A stretch of 64,000 bases of DNA from Yoonia vestfoldensis SKA53 (GTDB taxonomy: Bacteria > Pseudomonadota > Alphaproteobacteria > Rhodobacterales > Rhodobacteraceae), in assembly GCF_000152785.1 (NCBI RefSeq), contig NZ_CH672414.1:41332-105331 (forward strand). The letters run 5' to 3'. The notes below the pieces were generated by a model, which had not been told where the DNA came from, made no database searches, and was given only the letters and a program-made list of their open reading frames with translations. The translations under genes and the position numbers were made by a program. Shown here in pieces: positions 7,012-15,126 of the stretch; position 1 is the stretch's first letter, and each line of letters starts with the position of its first letter.

Positions 7012-7335
7012 CTACGCGCCGTTCAGCGCTGCGAGGGCAGCCTCTGGCGCACGGTCCAATATCTTGAGGAGCGCCTTTGCAGGGCCGGTCGGATAGCGCT
7101 TGCCTTGCTCCCAGTTCCGAAGTGTGTCGATAGGAACGTCAAGCTTTGTGGCCAATTGGACCTGCGTCAGGCCTAGCCGCCTTCGGATCTGGCGCGCGTA
7201 ATCGCCTGCATCGGCAAGCGCAGCCAGATCGTCCTCTAGCATATGGCGTTTGATTTCCGCCTCAGTGGTGGCGTCAACCCGCGAGACATCAATACGCCCT
7301 GCTGGGGCTGCGCCGTCAGTTTTGTAAACGCCCAT
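7012..7335 (-). CDS. XRE-type antitoxin partner of BrnT
   Basis: The 107-residue protein ends in a helix-turn-helix (YARQIRRRLGLTQVQLATKLDVPIDTLRNWEQGKRYPTG split over residues 47-85) after an acidic N-terminal region (TTEAEIKRHMLEDDLAALADAG), a common form of antitoxin paired with BrnT toxins. It overlaps the toxin gene by 20 bases and should both neutralise the toxin and repress the operon. It occupies the slot that vapBC fills in element B. Confidence 0.8.
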   Translation of the reverse strand: MGVYKTDGAAPAGRIDVSRVDATTEAEIKRHMLEDDLAALADAGDYARQIRRRLGLTQVQLATKLDVPIDTLRNWEQGKRYPTGPAKALLKILDRAPEAALAALNGA

Positions 7336-7591
7336 ATCGTTTCACCTCTCTTTGGTTGGCCTTCCGCGCCGAGATAATCCTGAACCGTCCACCGCGTTGA
7401 GTAAATACCACCACGAACAACCGTCCGGTAACGGTGCCATAAACTTGGTAGCGGACTTCCCCATAGATCATGCGGTCATCGGGCAACACAGTCCGGCCTG
7501 GATCGAAGAACACTTGCGTTGCATAAGCAAAGTCAAAGCCCCGCTGCCGAAGGCATGCCTCACTTTTATCGTCATCCCATTCGAACTCCAT
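7316..7591 (-). CDS. brnT: BrnT family toxin (ribonuclease)
   Basis: This 91-residue protein fits BrnT: MEFEWDDDKSEACLRQRGFDF at the start, a central DPGRTVLPDDRMIYGEVRYQVYG, and the closing FRIISARKANQREVKRY. BrnT proteins are RelE-fold ribonucleases. It is the first gene of the pair, upstream of its antitoxin, as usual for brnTA. The pair would help keep the element in the cell. Confidence 0.85.
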   Translation of the reverse strand: MEFEWDDDKSEACLRQRGFDFAYATQVFFDPGRTVLPDDRMIYGEVRYQVYGTVTGRLFVVVFTQRGGRFRIISARKANQREVKRYGRLQN

Positions 7592-7682
7592 GCCCTAAAG
7601 TAGGCCATTGAACGACTGCATTCAAGTGGGATTACTCGGCGTTATCGCTTGGCCATTTGACAACCGGAATGCCAAATCAAAC

Positions 7683-7706
7683 AGGCCGGACATTTCTGCC
7701 CAGCCT
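7683..7706 (-). terminator. Terminator of integrase 1
   Basis: On the minus strand a 10-bp stem with G-U pairs closes a GAAA tetraloop and is followed by GTTTGATTT. The same hairpin, with GAGA or GAAA loop, follows integrases 3 and 4, so it travels with the gene. Confidence 0.65.
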
Positions 7707-7748
7707 GTCTGCTGTCATGGTCGCGTTGCAGGGCGCACGGCTATAGCT

Positions 7749-8954
7749 TCAGCACAGCCGACCTTCGATGACATCGCCATGTGACCCCATCCCGAGCGTG
7801 GCGGCCATGGCGGCGGTCCCAATGTTGGACGCGTCCAGCAGCGTCTCTTGGGTCAGGTGCGCGTAGCGTTGCGTAGTCTTGATCTGCGTGTGGCCCAAAA
7901 GCTTCTGGACCTCATAAATGGAACGGCCGTTGTTGATCAGCAGGCTGGCGAAGGTGTGCCGCAGATCGTGCATGCGAACATCTGGCAAACCTGCTCTCCT
8001 GCGTGCTGTGTCCCATGCGTAATAAATATGGACATAGGGTTTGCCGGTCTTGGGGTTCCCGAAGATATACTGGGAGCGTGATACGCCCTGCATCTGGTGC
8101 AGTACCGCCATAGCCCCGTCGTTAAGGGGGAGATGGCGGGCATAGCCGGACTTGGTGTCAGGTATCCGCCACTTCCCCGTTGTCAGGTTTATGTCCTGCC
8201 ATGTCGCATGCAGGACTTCGTTGCGCCGCGCCCCTGTTAACAGCAAAAAGGCTACGACATGTTTGAGCATCGTGTTCTGCGAACTGCAGATTTCGGCATA
8301 AAGCCGTGCCATCTCGTCTGCCCTGACATACCGCTCTTTTTTGTTGTTCTCCTTGAGCAGACGAACCCCATGTGTCGGATTCTCCTTCACGCCGGCGATC
8401 TTCCAGTCGCGCCATGCCGTGTTGAACATATACCGCAGCAAGATGAGCCGACGATTCACCGACCCAGGCGCTGCGCCAGCCTTCAAGCCAGCTTGCTGCA
8501 TGCTAAGTACATCCTCCGTGGTGATCTCATCTAGATGTTTCTTGCCGAACGCGGGGATGAGGTGGGTGCGGATCAACGTCTCGTCTGTTTTCCATGACCG
8601 CTTGTTGGCCTGAGAGAACGGCATGTAGCTGTTCCAAGCGAAGGCCTCGAAGGTCGGGACCAGTTTCTTGCCAGCCCTCTCCTTGAGCGGGTCGACCCCC
8701 ATCGCGATCTTGTTGCGCATCCTCTCGCACAATGTCCGAGCCTGAGGCAGGGTCACATCACCAGCATCGGCCAGCTTGATGTAGCGCGTCTTGCTGCGAT
8801 CATCGGAGTAGCGCAGGTAATAGGTCCGTCCACCTGAGATCCGCACTTCGAGCGCGAGGCCCTTTGCGCGTCGATCAAAGAAAACTTCCTTCCGTTTTGA
8901 GTCTGGACAGACTACGGTAGCCACCAAGGTGGATGTCAGTTCAACTGCGGGCAT
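7749..8954 (-). CDS. Tyrosine integrase 1 (element A)
   Basis: The 401-residue integrase has an N-terminal arm-binding domain (DUF4102-like, residues 1-95), a core-binding domain (about 100-190) and a catalytic domain with R243 in GARRNE, K268, H329-x2-R332 in HDLRH, H355 in LLGHTQ and the nucleophile Y364 in TTQRYAHL. All catalytic residues are present. Its first 40 residues resemble integrase 2 (KRKEVFFDRRAKGL), while the rest is almost identical to integrase 3, so the gene is a mosaic. It diverges from a small XRE gene and lies next to a start-less beta-roll cassette, which suggests its attachment site is in that beta-roll gene. Confidence 0.93.
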   Translation of the reverse strand: MPAVELTSTLVATVVCPDSKRKEVFFDRRAKGLALEVRISGGRTYYLRYSDDRSKTRYIKLADAGDVTLPQARTLCERMRNKIAMGVDPLKERAGKKLVPTFEAFAWNSYMPFSQANKRSWKTDETLIRTHLIPAFGKKHLDEITTEDVLSMQQAGLKAGAAPGSVNRRLILLRYMFNTAWRDWKIAGVKENPTHGVRLLKENNKKERYVRADEMARLYAEICSSQNTMLKHVVAFLLLTGARRNEVLHATWQDINLTTGKWRIPDTKSGYARHLPLNDGAMAVLHQMQGVSRSQYIFGNPKTGKPYVHIYYAWDTARRRAGLPDVRMHDLRHTFASLLINNGRSIYEVQKLLGHTQIKTTQRYAHLTQETLLDASNIGTAAMAATLGMGSHGDVIEGRLC

Positions 8955-8987
8955 TGTAGTCCCCTATGATTTTGAAAGTATATATAT

Positions 8988-9002
8988 GACTTTAATAGTC
9001 AC
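8988..9002. promoter_or_regulatory. Operator-like palindrome between integrase 1 and its XRE gene
   Basis: TGACT-TTAAT-AGTCA is a perfect 5-bp dyad in the 57-base divergent intergenic region, next to an AT-rich ATATATAT that could serve as a -10 box. It is a likely binding site for the XRE protein encoded at 9012. Confidence 0.5.
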
Positions 9003-9011
9003 GAGGGACTG

Positions 9012-9305
9012 ATGTCAAGCAGAACAGACGAGATGAAGATATCGATCGTATTGCGGGCTGCTAGGTCTGGTTTAGGTATATCGCAAGCTGATCTGGCATC
9101 GGAGCTGGGCGTATCGCAGTCGACGATAACCCGGTGTGAACGAGGCGCAGGCTCGTTCCCAGCCAATATCCTGCTACGCGCCATCAGCTTCTTCAGGGCG
9201 CATGATATTGATATTACTGGCGTTCTTGAGGACAACCCAACCGTTGTCTTCAGGTCGCAGATGTTTGAGACGCTCGAGAAGAATAGAGAGACATCGCCCG
9301 ATTGA
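9012..9305 (+). CDS. XRE-family regulator divergent from integrase 1
   Basis: The 97-residue protein has a helix-turn-helix in residues 12-45 (AARSGLGISQADLASELGVS, then QSTITRCERGAG) and a short C-terminal region shared in outline with the regulator of element B (RAISFFRAHDIDIT against LSVFRSAGVMID). The ATG at 9012 has a GAGGGACTG sequence upstream. It probably controls the divergent integrase gene and hence excision. It stands between the integrase and the attachment-like junction. Confidence 0.75.
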   Translation: MSSRTDEMKISIVLRAARSGLGISQADLASELGVSQSTITRCERGAGSFPANILLRAISFFRAHDIDITGVLEDNPTVVFRSQMFETLEKNRETSPD

Positions 9306-9413
9306 TCTGGCGACGATCTGCGATCGCGAAGCAAGATGGCGAAAGCAAATCAGCACCTACCAACCAAGGTATTTGGGTCATACGTAGGTACAGTAGTCTG
9401 ATAAGACTAATTC

Positions 9414-9480
9414 AGTCGCTAAGTGACTCGTAAGACTCACTTTTCTGGGAAGCCGATTCTGTTCGCTCACTACAAGTACT
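9414..9480 (+). other. Attachment-like junction upstream of beta-roll cassette 2
   Basis: It begins with the imperfect dyad AGTCGCTAAGTGACT (9414-9428). Six variable bases later comes TCACTTTTCTGG (9435-9446), then TCGCTCACTACAAGT (9463-9477), which encodes the conserved SLTTS of the beta-roll. The same three blocks in the same order lie at 19,068-19,008 on the minus strand, and the last block at 32,000 in cassette 4. A TGA at 9424-9426 closes the beta-roll frame. This is where I would place a recombinase site. Confidence 0.55.
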
Positions 9481-11652
9481 GACACAGTAGCCGGTGGTAC
9501 AGGCGACGATACAATCTCCGGCGCACGGGTCGATACCCTGCTAACTTTGAATACCGGCGATACCATCGACGGTGGCGCTGGTACGGACACATTGTCCGCT
9601 ACTTTGAGCGGTGGCCTTGCTACCAGCACGATCACAAACGTTGAAAATCTTGTTTTGACAGACCTAGCGGCAGGAGAGGTCGTATTTTCGACTTCTTCGG
9701 CCACATATATCTCGGGTGTGCAGAGCGTTAAGTATGTCCAGTCCGCTGGCGACATTACTTTGACGCGAATTGTTGATGCGGCGTCGGTGACATTGGAAAA
9801 CGTCGTTGATGACGTGACTATCACGTTTGCTGACACGGTGCTTGCTGGCACGAACGACACATTCACCCTTAACGTAAGCGGGTTCGTCCTGGCGGGTGGC
9901 GACGGCTTCGAAAATATTGATGTAGGGTCGGTTTCAGATACTGACGGTGACATTGAAACGCTGGTGATCAATGCAACTGGTGCAGCGTCAGACTTTAACG
10001 ATCTGGACTCTGCTTTTGTTGAAGTTTCGACCGTGACTGTAACAGGTTCTGCATCTGTAGACTTTGGCGCAACGGCTGCATTTACTTCATTGGCGACCTT
10101 TAACTCTTCTGCATCGACAGGTGGCATGACGCTTCTCCTTGGTGCGGATGGCGTCTCCGGTACAACAAACGCGAAGACGCTCACGTTTGGAGCTGGTGCC
10201 GACGCACTGGATCTGGGTGTGCTTGCACCGGCAGATATCGGTGTGTTGACAGTCGACATGGGTGCTGGTGCCGACACTGTCGACCTTGATGATTATGCTG
10301 ACACTACAATGATAATCTCTGGTGGTGAAGGAACGGACACGCTCGTTTCTGCTGCTGTGATTACTGCAGCTAATGCGACTACTATTTCAGGTTTTGAAAC
10401 TTTCGAGCTTGGTGCAAACGCAGGCACTCAGGTGATGTCGGATCTTGCCACCGGCAATACTTTTACGACACTGACTGCTGGTGCAGCAACCACGACTTTC
10501 ACTAATGTTGGTGCTGCTGTGACAACGTTCAACCTGAAGGGTGGCGTCGCGACAACAGCTGCTACGTTGACCAAGCTGATTGATGGATCGGCAGACAGCC
10601 TCACTGTGAAAGCCACAACCGCAGACGCAGGGTTGACGGGCGATCTCTCGATTGATGAAATTGAAACTGTGACCTTCGACTCCTCTGCTTTTAATCTCGT
10701 CGTTGCTGGCGACATCACGTCCACAGATTTGACTTCGGTAACTTTGGTCGGCACCAACTTGATTACGCTCGGTGCTAATGGAACTAAAGAGTTTAGCTCG
10801 ACTAAGATTGCAACACTAAACGCAACTGGTGTAACTGGCACAGAGGCGGTGAATGTTTTCGCAATCAATAACACCGTTGCGATGACCGTAACTGGTCCAG
10901 CTTCTACTGGAACATTCACCCTCGACACGGGTTCTGGTGCTGACATAATCACTGCTGGTAGTGGTATTTTGGATGTTGATGCCGGTGCAGGCGATGATAC
11001 CATCACTGGTGGTGCCTTGGCTGACGTTCTTGAGGGTGAAGCGGGTAACGATACGATCACCGGTGGTGAAGGTGCTGACTACATTGGTGGTGGCGCAGGT
11101 GTCGATACTATAACACTGACTGAGACGACAGTTCTTGCTGACGAAGTGGAGCTTTCTGTTGGCGCCGCAAACTATGACAATATCATTGGGTTTGATTTCG
11201 GCGGAACTGCAACTGATGATAATCTCTCAGCATTGGATGCAACGTTTGCGTGGTTGGGTGTCGGCGCAGCCACTAACAATGACGGTGCAGTTGCTCTTTC
11301 AACCGGTGCATCAATCAAGGCAGCAGAAGTTGCCGACGACAACGCGACAGTCTTGACTATCTCTACTAATGTCGCTGGTGGCACTTTCGCAGCGTTTATG
11401 GCTGGAACAATGACCGAAGCAACAATGGAAGCAAATGTTATTACGGCACTTGGTTTGACAGGAGCAATGTCAACGACTGATGTGATTATGGTACTAGTCG
11501 ACGATGGTACGCACACTGGCGTGTTCAAATTCACCGGTGCTGACGCAGCAACTGACGACGCTGTTGACGCCGCTGAAATTGAAATCATGGCAGTGCTGAA
11601 TGGTGTATCTGATGCAACCTCCATTCTTGCTGCTGATGTTCTGTTCGCCTAA
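9427..11652 (+). CDS. 5'-truncated beta-roll (S-layer/RTX-like) protein, silent cassette 2
   Basis: The frame is open for 741 codons from just after a TGA, but the first possible start is a TTG at 9547 with no ribosome site; before it the frame already reads typical repeat sequence (SLTTSTDTVAGGTGDDTISG). The body is a serine/threonine/alanine-rich beta solenoid with RTX-like nonapeptides (GGAGTDTL near the start; GAGDDTITGG, AGNDTITGG, GADYIGGGAG near residues 515-560), and the C-terminal 90 residues look like a type I secretion signal region as in RsaA-like S-layer proteins. In its present place it is not expected to be translated. Confidence 0.8.
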   Translation, partial: LVRLTFLGSRFCSLTTSTDTVAGGTGDDTISGARVDTLLTLNTGDTIDGGAGTDTLSATLSGGLATSTITNVENLVLTDLAAGEVVFSTSSATYISGVQSVKYVQSAGDITLTRIVDAASVTLENVVDDVTITFADTVLAGTNDTFTLNVSGFVLAGGDGFENIDVGSVSDTDGDIETLVINATGAASDFNDLDSAFVEVSTVTVTGSASVDFGATAAFTSLATFNSSASTGGMTLLLGADGVSGTTNAKTLTFGAGADALDLGVLAPADIGVLTVDMGAGADTVDLDDYADTTMIISGGEGTDTLVSAAVITAANATTISGFETFELGANAGTQVMSDLATGNTFTTLTAGAATTTFTNVGAAVTTFNLKGGVATTAATLTKLIDGSADSLTVKATTADAGLTGDLSIDEIETVTFDSSAFNLVVAGDITSTDLTSVTLVGTNLITLGANGTKEFSSTKIATLNATGVTGTEAVNVFAINNTVAMTVTGPASTGTFTLDTGSGADIITAGSGILDVDAGAGDDTITGGALADVLEGEAGNDTITGGEGADYIGGGAGVDTITLTETTVLADEVELSVGAANYDNIIGFDFGGTATDDNLSALDATFAWLGVGAATNNDGAVALSTGASIKAAEVADDNATVLTISTNVAGGTFAAFMAGTMTEATMEANVITALGLTGAMSTTDVIMVLVDDGTHTGVFKFTGADAATDDAVDAAEIEIMAVLNGVSDATSILAADVLFA

Positions 11653-11674
11653 CGCTCCATAGTTTTGCTGCAGT

Positions 11675-11701
11675 CCTGCCCCTTCGGGGGCAGGTTATCT
11701 T
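11675..11701 (+). terminator. Terminator after beta-roll cassette 2
   Basis: CCTGCCCC-TTCG-GGGGCAGG is a perfect 8-bp stem followed by TTATCTT. It has the same TTCG loop and position as the terminator of cassette 1. Confidence 0.8.
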
Positions 11702-11831
11702 ATCGAGATCTAACCTTACCAAACATCATCCTCGATGTTGAAACGATTTATGTCATCCAGCATTCGCTTGCTGTAAAACGCATTAGGCACCGATTGTTTC
11801 TGAGTTTGGTCCTCTCATGGTAAGTGAAAAG

Positions 11832-11856
11832 CCCCGTGCGAAAGTACGGGGTTTTT
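11832..11856 (+). terminator. Conserved stem-loop ahead of sapC copy 2
   Basis: CCCCGTGC-GAAA-GTACGGGG followed by TTTTT, 25 bases before sapC copy 2. It matches the hairpins before copies 1 and 3. Placed between terminator and sapC start, it would act as an attenuator of the sapC module. Confidence 0.65.
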
Positions 11857-11880
11857 CTGTAAGAATATGTTAGGAAGAAT

Positions 11881-12762
11881 ATGCCCCGCTACGAGCACAT
11901 CACAAAAAACGGCTTTGCCGCGCAAGCCTGGCGGCGTCATAACAGCTACGCCTTTGCCGGCACGGATGCCGTGACGCCCTTGGTGGTGCAGGAACTGGCC
12001 AAGGCCTGCATGAGCCTGCCCATCGCCTTCATCCAGCAAAACGACGCGTTCATCCCCCATGCCGTGCAGGGGCTGGAACCGGGCCGTAACCTGTTCGTCG
12101 TCAACGGTAAATGGGTCGCCCCCTACACCCCCGCCGTGTATCGCGGTTATCCTTTCGCACTGGCGCAGGGCGACGACGATCAGCTCCATCTATGTATCGA
12201 CATGGACAGCGGTCTGGTCGGCGCGGGCGAGGGTTTTGACCAGCCGTTCTTCGACGATGCGGGCGAGGCGGCGCAACCGGTCAAGGATGTGCTCAATTTC
12301 TTGCAACAGATTTACCGCAACCGCGCCGTGACCCAACGGGTGTGTGCGGCGCTGGCTGCCGAAGACCTGTTCCAACCCTGGCCGTTGAAGGTGCAAACCC
12401 CCAAAGGCGAACGCCGAATTGACGGCTTGTTCCGCATCGATGAGGCGCGGTTGAATAGCCTCGATCCCGCAGCGTTGGCCCGCGTCCAAAAGGCCGGTGG
12501 TCTGCCCGTGGCGTATTGCCAATTGCTCAGCATGGGAAACATTCAAACGCTGGGCCTGATTGCGCGGAAATTGGAAGAGCTCAAAACGCGGATGCCCGAA
12601 ATGACCGACCAGATTGATGTGGACGGGATACTGCAGCGGCATAAATCCTCCGAGCCGGAACAGACACTGGCACCGGTCGAAAACGACAATGTCGTCAATA
12701 TTGCGGCTGATACCGGCGATTTCGATCTGTCCGCATTTGTGAATCCCAAACAGAACGATTAA
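11881..12762 (+). CDS. SapC family protein, copy 2
   Basis: The 293-residue protein is very close to copy 1, with the same landmarks (YAFAGTDAVTPLVVQELAK, GLEPGRNLFVVNG, YRGYPFALAQG, GLFRIDEARLNSLD). The differences are scattered and conservative, and no catalytic motif is known for SapC. The reading frame is intact although the beta-roll segment before it has no start, so it could still be expressed from a promoter between 11,700 and 11,880. I see no clear promoter there. Confidence 0.85.
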   Translation: MPRYEHITKNGFAAQAWRRHNSYAFAGTDAVTPLVVQELAKACMSLPIAFIQQNDAFIPHAVQGLEPGRNLFVVNGKWVAPYTPAVYRGYPFALAQGDDDQLHLCIDMDSGLVGAGEGFDQPFFDDAGEAAQPVKDVLNFLQQIYRNRAVTQRVCAALAAEDLFQPWPLKVQTPKGERRIDGLFRIDEARLNSLDPAALARVQKAGGLPVAYCQLLSMGNIQTLGLIARKLEELKTRMPEMTDQIDVDGILQRHKSSEPEQTLAPVENDNVVNIAADTGDFDLSAFVNPKQND

Positions 12763-12833
12763 GTAGGGATAGTGCGCGGTCGCCGGACGGCAGCGCGTGA
12801 CGTGGACAGAACCGCAAAAACTGAGAGAGCCAA

Positions 12834-13037
12834 ATGACTGATACCAAAGACGCCAAGATCACCATAGACGAGCAAGAATACGCGGTTGCTGATTTGACCG
12901 AGGCTGCGCGTGCAAATATCGCCAATATCCAGTTTGTGGATGCGCAGATCCAGCAGTTGAATAACGAATGGGCTGTTTGCGACACCGCCCGCATGGCCTA
13001 CGAGGCGGCATTCAAGCGGGAACTGGCCAAGGCCTGA
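12834..13037 (+). CDS. DUF6447-type small protein, form a, copy 2
   Basis: This 67-residue protein has ITIDEQEYAVADLTEAARAN, the helix NIQFVDAQIQQLNNEWAV and DTARMAYEAAF. It aligns end to end with the other form-a copies. GAGAG precedes the ATG. The coiled-coil helix suggests a structural or scaffold protein; function unknown. Confidence 0.75.
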   Translation: MTDTKDAKITIDEQEYAVADLTEAARANIANIQFVDAQIQQLNNEWAVCDTARMAYEAAFKRELAKA

Positions 13038-13090
13038 GCGCCAACCTGTTTGCTGCTAATTGCTTCAATGATAGATGGAAGAGCCTAAAA

Positions 13091-13288
13091 ATGCCCAAAA
13101 TCACCGTAGACGGCATCGATTATGACACCGAGAACCTGAGCGTGAACGGCAAGGCCCAATTGGCCAGCCTGCAATTCCTGGAGGTGCAGATGCAAAAGCT
13201 GAAGAACGAAATTGCTGTGTATCAAACAGCGCGTGCCGGTTATGCTGCTGCTTTGCAAAACGAGCTTGCCAAAATCGAGGCAAAGTAA
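13091..13288 (+). CDS. DUF6447-type small protein, form b, copy 2
   Basis: This 65-residue protein (ITVDGIDYDTENLSVNGKAQ, SLQFLEVQMQKLKNEIAVYQ) differs from copy 1 at only a few residues. It is separated from form a by 53 bases and from the next gene by four, so it is probably coupled to the latter. The near identity of form-b proteins among cassettes contrasts with the strong divergence of the linked beta-rolls. Confidence 0.75.
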   Translation: MPKITVDGIDYDTENLSVNGKAQLASLQFLEVQMQKLKNEIAVYQTARAGYAAALQNELAKIEAK

Positions 13289-13292
13289 CGCG

Positions 13293-13553
13293 ATGAACAC
13301 AATCACGGCCGCGATATTGGCTGTCGGTATGATCGGGGCGGCAGCCATGCTGTCGGCCTATTCACCGATGGCGATTGCCCAGACCCAGCCGGCACCGAAT
13401 AGCGGCACGGACGCCCTGCTGACCATGCCGCTGTTGCAGGACAAAGGTTGGTTCATCCACGCCCATGGCGGCCGTGTGCGCGCGTGTACGGCGGATGGGG
13501 CCAGTGTGGCAGGGGACAGGCCCGCGCCAAAGTGTTCGGAATGGAGCACGTAG
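13293..13553 (+). CDS. Small exported protein of the sapC module, copy 2
   Basis: The 86-residue product has the hydrophobic signal MNTITAAILAVGMIGAAAML, a probable cleavage after AIAQ, and the conserved tail KGWFIHAHGGRVRACTADG to PAPKCSEWS with two cysteines. It lacks about seven residues present in copy 1 after the signal (DTNTVLN). Its role is unknown; the pattern suggests a small periplasmic or surface protein accompanying the S-layer-like protein. Confidence 0.7.
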   Translation: MNTITAAILAVGMIGAAAMLSAYSPMAIAQTQPAPNSGTDALLTMPLLQDKGWFIHAHGGRVRACTADGASVAGDRPAPKCSEWST

Positions 13554-13788
13554 TAAAGACCTTGGGTGGTTAACAGCGGGTGACGCCATTGTTGCGGATA
13601 TCGCGACGGGGGCCGATACTAGCGCCACGATGGCTGTATCCAGCACTGGTCTCTTGCTGCGCGGCGCTGGGGCCACGCAGGACCAGATTAACCGCACTGC
13701 GTGGCTATTTGGGTTCGATGCGCCCGAGGCGGCGGCCTGACAGGTCTTGCACAACTGCCCAAAGATAATCGTCTTGCCACGCTTTTTG
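13554..13788. other. Unassigned stretch between cassette 2 and integrase 2
   Basis: The 235 bases hold no clear gene. On the plus strand a frame reads TGADTSATMAVSSTGLLLRG and then DQINRTAWLFGFDAPEAAA before a TGA at 13,738-13,740. It looks like a coding remnant, because the residue composition is natural, but it has no start of its own and I do not recognise it. No repeat field, origin or toxin gene follows cassette 2 here, so this end of the array has been deleted or rearranged. Confidence 0.4.
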
Positions 13789-15126
13789 TTATCCAGCCGG
13801 GTGCATCTGTGAACCAGGGTCCAACACTTGCCCTATGGCTGCATTCGGCATCTCCGATCCGGTAGAAATGGCGGCTCTGCGTCTGTTTCCAGCCTGTCGG
13901 TCCGGGGCCAGTTCCACCGCGTCATAGATATCGCCTTCGATCACATTGCGCTGTGGAACCATCCCCAAGGTCGCGGCCACCGCAGCTGTCCCGATGTTTG
14001 ACGCATCAAGCAAGGTTTCTTGCGTAAGATGCGCGTAGCGTTGTGTCGTTTTGATCTGCGTATGCCCGAGCAGTTTTTGGACTTCATAGATTGAGCGGCC
14101 ATTATTGATCAACAGGCTGGCGAATGTATGACGCAGATCATGCAGGCGGACATCGGGTAAGCCAGCCTTCACGCGTGCGGAATTCCAAGCGTACCAAACA
14201 TGCACATAAGGCTTGCCTGTTTTGGGATTGCCAAAGATGTAATGCGATTGAGAACGGCCCTGCATCTGTTGCAGCACCGCATATGCACCGTCATTCAGCG
14301 GGACATGGCGCGCGAAACCAGACTTTGTTTGCGGAATGCGCCACATGCCTTTGATCAAATCAACATCTTCCCAGGTGGCATGCAGAACCTCGTTCCGGCG
14401 TGTCCCCGTTAGCAGCAAGAAAGCGACGATATGTTGCAGCATCTTGTTTTGGGACTCTTTCACCGCCCGGTAAAGCAGCGCAAGCTCTTCGGCTCTTACA
14501 TATCGTTCTTTTTGGTTGTTTTCCTTCAGCAGACGAACGCCATGCGTGGGGTTGCCTGTAACGCCCGCGATCTTCCAATCGCGCCACGCCAGGTTGAACA
14601 TATAACGCAACAAAATCAGCCGTCGATTGATCGAGGCGGGCGCTGCGCCGGCTTTCAGGCCAATCTGCTGCAAGCTCAGAACATCCTCGATAGTGATCTC
14701 ATCCATATGCATGGTCCCCAATTGTGGGGTCAGATGTGTGCGGGCCAAAGTCTCGTCGGTTTTCCAAGACCGCTTGTTTGCCTGCGCAAATGGCAAGTAA
14801 CGCTCGCGTACAAAATCACCAAAAGTGGGCACCAGCCGTTTGACGGCCCTTTCGGCAAGGGGGTCAATGCCCAATGCGAGCTTGTTGCGGTGTTGGCGGC
14901 ACAAACCTCGGGCCTGTGGCAGCGTGATATCGCCCACATTGGCGAGCTTGATATAGCGGGTCTTGCTCCGATCGTCGGTGTAGCGCATGTAATAGGTCAT
15001 GCCGCCGGATGTGCGCACTTCAAGCACAAGACCTTTCACACGACGGTCAAAAAAAACTTCCTTGCGCTTCGTGCTAGGGCAGACTGCAGATGCGACAAAT
15101 TGTGCAGTCAGATCAATGACGGGCAT
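13789..15126 (-). CDS. Tyrosine integrase 2 (orphan)
   Basis: The 445-residue integrase has all catalytic residues (R in GTRRNE, K in TKSGFAR, HDLRH, LLGHTQ, TTQRYAHL). It is the most divergent of the four in the body but shares its N-terminal arm domain with integrase 1. It carries about 45 extra C-terminal residues (DAVELAPDRQAGNRRRAA and on) that the others lack, which may be read-through into foreign sequence at a junction. No XRE gene and no beta-roll start lie upstream; instead its start faces the truncated end of cassette 3. Confidence 0.9.
   Translation of the reverse strand: MPVIDLTAQFVASAVCPSTKRKEVFFDRRVKGLVLEVRTSGGMTYYMRYTDDRSKTRYIKLANVGDITLPQARGLCRQHRNKLALGIDPLAERAVKRLVPTFGDFVRERYLPFAQANKRSWKTDETLARTHLTPQLGTMHMDEITIEDVLSLQQIGLKAGAAPASINRRLILLRYMFNLAWRDWKIAGVTGNPTHGVRLLKENNQKERYVRAEELALLYRAVKESQNKMLQHIVAFLLLTGTRRNEVLHATWEDVDLIKGMWRIPQTKSGFARHVPLNDGAYAVLQQMQGRSQSHYIFGNPKTGKPYVHVWYAWNSARVKAGLPDVRLHDLRHTFASLLINNGRSIYEVQKLLGHTQIKTTQRYAHLTQETLLDASNIGTAAVAATLGMVPQRNVIEGDIYDAVELAPDRQAGNRRRAAISTGSEMPNAAIGQVLDPGSQMHPAG

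Noticed and set aside
9378..10277. 299-codon frame antisense to beta-roll cassette 2
   Set aside because: It is rich in Pro, Ser, Val and Ala because it mirrors the Thr/Gly/Asp-rich repeat coding strand; no ribosome site and no family signature. Similar mirrors at 10,428-11,060, 17,593-18,627 and 30,462-31,604 were dropped for the same reason.
9547..11652. Diversity-generating retroelement acting on the beta-roll genes
   Set aside because: No reverse transcriptase or template repeat is present; differences between cassettes are not limited to adenine positions.
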